NCBI GenBank assembly: GCA_037367405.1
Contig: JAZKJV010000152.1
Coordinates: 434,001 to 498,000, forward strand
Length of the DNA: 64,000 bases
Reading direction: 5' to 3'
Source: Ottelia alismoides
Taxonomy: Eukaryota > Streptophyta > Magnoliopsida > Alismatales > Hydrocharitaceae
Positions 57,675 through 64,000 of the stretch are shown here, piece by piece. The notes under the pieces are model-generated. The model saw nothing but the letters and a program-made list of their open reading frames with translations. It was not told the origin of the DNA and searched no databases. Both the position numbers and the translations under genes were made by a program. Every line of letters starts with the position of its first letter. The stretch's first letter is position 1.

Positions 57675-59281
57675 GAATGTGTATATATTTCATATATACT
57701 TTAGCCATAACTCGTACTTTGTGTGAGTGTGTTAATAAATAAAAATGGCTAAAAACCTAAAATCCATAAAAATAAAATAATTTTCCCTGTAAATAAACAT
57801 TCTTTTATTTGCACATACATAGCTATTGTACAAAATTATTTTTGTAAAAATGTTTTCAAAAAAAAACTTTTTGTGTAAAGATTGTGTAAATATGTGCATA
57901 TCAAAACTACATATATAGTACAAAATTTTTCCAAAATGTTTTGAAAATCAAAAGTTTTCAACAACCTTGTGTAAATTTGTGTAAATATTTTGCAAAACTT
58001 GCACTCATGCATACATCCATGATTTCAAAACATTTTTCAAAAATTTTTCATTTGTGTAAATATTGTGTAAATAGCATCCTTATATATATGTATAGTTTTT
58101 CCTGGATTATACTTGACATTTAAACTAGCCTGGAATTAAATTGGGAACAGGATCTTGATTAAGATCTTAATCCACCTAATTCTAAGAGGAACTTTATAGG
58201 GCCTAGGGTTAAGGCTTTTTAGGTCCATGGTGACTTAATTCTTTGAGTCCACTAGGCTATGATCACATGTCATCTCAATGAGCCTAAGTAGAGCACTTAA
58301 CAACACACACATGACTCATATAGATAATGGCTTGACTTGGACCCGCACTTTGCACCGAGCTCTCTACGGATGAGGTGGTGAGGAGGCAGTCTTCCTTGAC
58401 TTGGGGTAGCATATGAGGCTAGTACTTCTAGGCGGAACCTCTCTTCTTCTTTTAGTGAAGGAAGTGCGTCTCAACTTGGTCTTGTTGCCATGAGGTCTAA
58501 TGACAGGAGTTGTGGGTTGCAATAATGCTTCAAAAGAGGGATAGTCTACTGGCTCAAGAGGAAAAACTCCTTATGTACATATGTTGCACCTTGTAAATAT
58601 GTTGTATAGATGCACTTGAAAAAATTGCAAAAAGAAAATAACTCCAAAAAACTGGTGGGTCTGATAGAAAATGATAATCCCACCGGAGTATGTATATAGT
58701 GCAAATAAGCAAAGCTTGAGACTTATGGTTCCATCTTATGTAGCTTGCAGCAGGGAGACTTGGCTACACTGGTTGAGCTCCCAAGGATACATGGCTACAC
58801 TGGCCATGGTCCATTCTCTTCTTCCCCCTCTTCTTGAGCCGGTTGAACTTGAACATAGAAGGGAATACCCCGCTCCTCGAGGAAAGAGTGGCCAGACTCG
58901 GGTCATAGAGTTACCTTGTTGGGTAGGGTTGTCAAGTTGCTACTTCTGAGGTGGAGAGCTATACCTCACTTACACAGTACAAGGAAAGATTCATGGTCTT
59001 CAGGGTTTGTGTATGTAGACTTGTTCTGATATGGATTGTTGAGGAGTCTTGATTATAGATTAGTGGATCTTAGAGGTTGTTGAGTTTTAAACCTAAGTCT
59101 AAATAAGGTTCCGACACATTAATAATCCAAAGATCTGATCGAGCTCCATATTTCAATTTAATGAAGGCAAGTTTAATACTCAACATTAATCCATGTATTT
59201 TCTCCTCTTTTTCTTTTTCTTTTTCACTTCTTTTTCAAATAAGTGTTCGCTAAGGGACTTGCAAAGTTAAGTATAGGGGGG
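57675..59281 (+). other. Spacer 2: 3' untranslated region and PPT
   Basis: Same sequence and same junction (CATCA|GAATGTGTATATA) as spacer 1; 1,607 bp. It ends with AAGTATAGGGGGG at LTR3. Confidence 0.75.
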
Positions 59282-62200
59282 TGATGAATACCCATTCATC
59301 ACTCTTTATTCTTTTATTTTAGCTACAAAACCCATGCAAAACACGTATATTCCTGTAAATATCAATAATTGTCAAATAGCATGCATTGTGTAAATATGAA
59401 TAATTAGCATGTTTTTGTGCATAAATAAAAGAATAAAGAAATAAAAGAAAAAGGGGGATATATTTAGAATAAATATTGAGCGACCTAATCCAAAGGGTGG
59501 GCTCAGCATGGGCCTGACCGCAAAAAGAACCCAAGTAGAGAGAGATAGGGAAGCTCATGTGTGTATTTGTACCTGTATATAAATAAATAAAAATATTTTC
59601 CTCTAAAATAAAATAAAAATACATCCTTGTGAATATGTAAATATTTGTAAATATAAAATCAAAAAAAAATGGGAAAAATAAAAGTAAATTAAAAAGAAAA
59701 TAAAATCCCTTCCTCATTGTAGATATGCCATGTACATAAAACCACTCCCCTTTTTATTTCCCCTTATAAATAAATAAAAATTCCATAAAATATGTATATA
59801 TTCCATATCCCATAATGTAAATAAATAAAATAAAAATCATAAAAACAAAAATAAAATAAAAAGAAATAAAAATCAAAATCAAAATAAACATTGTATATAT
59901 ACCATGTATATAGGTGTCCATTTCTATTTATTTACTCTATATAAATAAATAATAAAAATAAAATAAAAATTCCAAATTATTCCAAATTTTATTCTATAAA
60001 TAAATAAAATATAAAATTGGAATAAAATATACAAAAATAAATAATTAAAAATCAAAAATCAAAAATATATATTGTATATACCTATATATAATAATACTAT
60101 TTTGTAAATACCTAATTTTTATTTCAAAAAAATAAATAAAAATAACAAAAAATAGTTTAAAAATAAAGAAAATTTTTTCATGTTTTACGTTTTTCGAAAT
60201 AAATTCATTTATTAATTTTTATTGAATTATCAAATCTTTATTAATTCTTGGATTCCTATTGGTCCACAGGGGATTGTTGACCCCCGGTCAGCTCTCCCCC
60301 TGGACCGGTCCCCGCGGATCTGTGTTATCAACCCGACTTCGCCCATTTATCCAAACCAGATCCGCGACCCATTTGACTAAACCCAGGGTCCTATTTCTTC
60401 CTCTTGCATCCGAGATCCACGCCGACACATCCGCATTGGGATCCGCGCTTCACGGAACCCTGCCCGACCCTCTCTTCTCGGACCTGCAGGAGTATAAATT
60501 TTCAGCTCCGGCCACCTTTTCATTCCATCTTTGGCGTCGCCCCTTCCACACCTCCACCTGATACCCTAGAGTGACAGCTAGCCGTCGGAGGGTTGCAGAG
60601 AGGCGGAGGACCACCGCGTCACTGATCCGGTGACGTTTCGCCGCCGTACGCCGCCCAAAGCTGCTCCTGAGCCTCGGGCCATCGACGACCCTCGAGGCTA
60701 CGACCCGAGCTCCAGGAGCTCAACCCCAGTCGACCACAGTCATCAGGTGAGCCTAATTCTTTCCATAGTTCTCGAGTTTTTTATTACACCCAAATCCACC
60801 GTTCGCCGTCTTCCATCATTCCGATCACCCCGTCCATCCATTTTATCGATCGACTTGACCATCATCTTCGTCGTACTCCTCCGCACGTTCTTCGCCCATC
60901 CATCCAACCCAGTTCGCCCCAGAACTGGGAGTCCACCCTCCTCTGCCGCCGCATCACCGGAGGGTGCCGCCCCGACCCATTTAGACCCCCGTTCACACTC
61001 TCACCGGGACGAGGCACTTTGCCCTTGACCCAGGAGTTTGTCTGTGGGTTTTGTAGATCGAGACGAGGCCCATCTGAGGGTCTACACGTTCATCAAAGCT
61101 ACTCCCAGCCGCCGTCGTCGCCGGAGCTCCTCGGAGCTTCCCGGTATCATCGGAGAGGCGCATCAGTGCGGACCATCGTGGCGAAGCTCTTGGACATATC
61201 AGCAGCAGAAGAGGAGGTACACCGCACGAGTATCGAGCCAGCAAAGTTCGCCGACCACCTGTTCTTGGAGGACCCTCCAGAGCCGTCCGTTCAGCCCCAA
61301 CATGCCAGATCTCATCCGGACCGCTCGATCCAAGCGAAGAAGAGGCCCGTATCAGCCACCGTCAGATCAACACGTGGCCGCTTCATCACCCTTCATCCAG
61401 CGAGGGGTGCCCTTGATTCCAGAGCGTCAGATCAGCTACGTGGCACTGCCTCCACCATCCGATCAGAGCCGAGGTTCCTTCATTGAGGCGCTGCTACCCG
61501 CAGCCGTTGGATACCCCACGTGGCGCGTGCTCAGCCCTCGGATAATAAAGGATAATTTACCCTTAGGTCCTCTCTCTTTTCATTTTTATTATTTAGTCCT
61601 GTAAATATAGAATGTAGTTCATTTTATTTTGGAACATTTCCACTTAGGACCTTGTTGTTTAGTTTATTTGCATTTTCATCCCTGTGAATGTGAGACACGT
61701 GCTTCGTCACATGATTTGTTGGAGAATTTGCAATATCTGGGATGTAGTTCTGATGTGGTATTGAATGAAAAAATATTTTCCGATATTTGCACTTATACCC
61801 TGTGAACACTTTTTTTTCGACATGTGTTGAATTTATTTGGGTATTTTGCAACTTCGCCCCTAGACTTTTAGCATCTGTTGCTAATAAGTCCGGGAAAGTA
61901 AGTTATTTGCATTTGGGTCCTTCTCTGCCCACCCCACGTGCTGCACGCATGGGAACCTGGAGAAATTGCAAGAGGACCCCCCAGTTCCTAATTTTGTTAC
62001 TTTTTGGCCCCTGGACTATACTTTCATTGCAACTAGGTCCTTGTGCACTATTTGTTTGTTTTTTATTTTAATAAAATATCAAAATTAATCCAAATTGAGT
62101 GTAAAATGGACACGTGGCTCTGCCACTGTGTAAAATTTTCACCAATTTTTGGGTACATTTTTTATCCCTTTAAGTATTTTTAAAAATTCAAAAACAGGTC

Positions 62201-63013
62201 TTCTTGTCTCTATTCATGTTGAAAATTCATAAAAAATATTAAAACCATTTGAAAAATTACAAAAAAAAATTAAATTTTGTGTGTTTATATGCTTTTGATT
62301 TTCTGGCCTTTTTTGTCATTTTTGGAGTTATAAAAATCATAATATTTAAAAAAACCCTTAAAAACCCATAAAAATTCCAAAAATTCATAGAAAATTCAAA
62401 AATTAATAAACTTTTTTTCTGATTTTTCCTTTCTGTTTATACTTTCCACTAAAAATACCTTCAGGCGTTGGTTAGACCATTTGATATTTTTAAATAGTCT
62501 TTGAAGCCTGATTGGACAGTTTTCATTTGTTTTTGCCTTCTTTTATTTTTGTAAAATTCTATAAAAATCATAAAATTATCAAAAATTCACCAAAAATAGT
62601 AAAAAATCCATAAAACCTAAAAATATTTTTGTTAGAATTTTTTAAGCATTTTTGAGTAAGTAAATAATTGCTTGAAGTTGTTTATATTTGCCTTTTTATT
62701 GTTTTCCTCAAAATTGAAAATCCAAAAAATATTAAAAATATTAAAAACCACCAAAAAAATATTTGTTGTTATTTTTCTTTATTTTTAGACTACTTCGTAG
62801 GCCGCAAGGCTATCTCGTGCTCCTCGAGTTCGACACTGGGTGCTATACCAGGTTAATATCATAGCGAGACCGCTATTTTGATTTTTATCGATTTTTATTT
62901 GCTTGATTGGTGGTCTGATTCTTTTTCTTGATTGAGCTCTGAGTCTCGAGTGATTGAGGTCACAACGACCTTAGTGACACCTAATTTACCTTAGTCGTTC
63001 GGGCGGCTCATCA
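59282..63013 (+). repeat. LTR3 of the array
   Basis: It is 3,732 bp, the same length as LTR1, with the same ends. The TATA box is at 60,493 and the donor CAG|GTGAGC at 60,747. It lacks the MITE of LTR2. Confidence 0.85.
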
Positions 63014-64000
63014 GAATGTGTATATATTTCATATATACTTTAGCCATAACTCGTACTTTGTGTGAGTGTGTTAATATATAAAAATGGCTAAAAACCTATA
63101 ATCCATAAAAATTAAAAAATTTTCCCTGTAAATAAACATTCTTTTATTTGCACATACATAGATATTGTACAAAATTATTTTTGTAAAATTGTTTTAAAAA
63201 AACTTTTTGTGTAAAGATTGTGTAAATATGTGCATATCAAAACTATGTATATAGTACAAAATTTTTCGAAAATGTTTTGAAAATCAAAAGTTTGCAACAA
63301 CCTTGTGTAAATTTGTGTAAATATTTTGCAAAACTTGCACTCATGCATACATCCATGATTTCAAAACATTTTTCAAAAATTTTTTATTTGAGTAAATATT
63401 GTGTAAATAACATCCTTATATATATATATATGTATAGTTTTTCCTGGATTATAGTTGACATTTAAACTAGCCTAGAATTAAATTGGGAAATGGAGCTTGA
63501 TTAAGATCTTAATCCACCTAATTCTAAGAGGAACTTTATATGGCTTAGGGTTAAGGCTTTTTAGGTCCATGGTGACTTAATTCTTTGAGTCCACTAGGCT
63601 ATGATCACATGTCATCTCAATGAGCCTAAGTAGATCACTTAACAACACACACATGACTCATATAGACAATGACTTGACTTGGACCCGCACTTTGCACCGA
63701 GCTCTCTACGGATGAGGTGGTGAGGAGGCAGTCTTCCTTGACTTGGGGTAGCATATGAGGGTAGTACTTCTAGGCGGAACCTCTCTTCTTCTTTTAGTGA
63801 AGGAAGTGCGTCTCAACTTGGTCTGGTTGCCATGAGGTCTAACGACAGGAATTGTGGGTTGCAATAATGCTTCAAAAGAGGGATAGTCTACTGGCTCAAG
63901 AGGAAAAACTCCTTATGTACATATGCTACACCTTGTAAATATGTTGTATAGATGCACTTGGAAAAAATGCAAAAGGAAAATAACTCCAAAAAAGTGGTGG
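63014..64000 (+). other. Spacer 3, cut by the window end
   Basis: Continues with the same junction and sequence as spacers 1 and 2, so at least one more LTR is expected about 620 bp beyond the window. Confidence 0.75.

Larger units (their letters stand above)
48219..64000 (+). mobile_element. Tandem array of Athila-like LTR + 1.6 kb spacer units
   Basis: The order is LTR1 48,219-51,950, spacer 51,951-53,562, LTR2 53,563-57,674, spacer 57,675-59,281, LTR3 59,282-63,013, and spacer 63,014 to the window end. Units are ~5.34 kb plus small inserts. All units are in the same orientation and look a few per cent diverged. The spacers hold only 3' untranslated sequence and the PPT, with no PBS, gag or pol. 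The array is inserted in the leader of the second Athila element and continues beyond the window. Confidence 0.88.

Noticed and set aside
1..64000. CRISPR arrays, bacterial operons, tRNA genes, viral genomes
   Set aside because: No short regularly spaced repeats, no bacterial-style gene packing, no tRNA cloverleaf noticed, and no viral replication genes apart from retrotransposon parts.

Overview
This 64 kb window is nuclear DNA of a flowering plant. The support is Athila-type Ty3/gypsy retrotransposons with a tRNA-Asp primer binding site, Ty1/copia remnants, FAR1-type Mutator-like elements (MULEs), hAT-like elements, a chloroplast 23S rRNA insertion, and one intron-containing plant RING-H2 gene with GT-AG introns. 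I cannot name the species. Almost everything outside 16.1-21.3 kb is transposon-derived.

Layout. 1-1,099: end of a plus-strand Athila-like LTR sitting in the protease region of a minus-strand Athila element (gag-pro 1.1-4.15 kb, leader 4.15-5.9 kb, PBS 5,905-5,921, 5' LTR 5,924-9,728). 9.8-14.3 kb: two decayed copia fragments among ~260 bp foldback elements. 16.1-21.3 kb: the only apparently functional host gene, a RING-H2 E3 ubiquitin ligase of the MBR/BIG BROTHER-like type, with a 3 kb 5' UTR intron made largely of degenerate ~175 bp tandem repeats. 21.4 kb: chloroplast rRNA insertion. 21.6-22.6 kb: more foldback elements. 22,759-25,227: a Pack-MULE-like element with a D-type cyclin fragment, interrupted by an hAT-like element that carries a second hAT-like element.

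26.3-34.4 kb: a MULE with a FAR1-type transposase (plus strand) facing a decayed ULP1-like SUMO-protease gene (minus strand). 35.1-48.2 kb: a second minus-strand Athila-family element (LTR, PPT, protease and remnants of gag, no reverse transcriptase or integrase). Its 3' LTR is split by a complete 6.2 kb MULE (36,146-42,373) with a perfect 9 bp target duplication. Its leader is interrupted at 48,218 by a plus-strand array running off the window: LTR (3,732 bp), spacer (1.6 kb), LTR (4,112 bp with a 389 bp Mutator MITE), spacer, LTR (3,732 bp), spacer.

The most unusual structures are the tandem LTR-spacer array without PBS or coding region, a set of hairpin copies of the polypurine tract in the second Athila element, the three-level nest at 22.8-25.2 kb, a gag region decayed almost only through TAG stops, and the transposase/ULP1 element. 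All identity and decay statements come from reading by eye; no database comparison was made.
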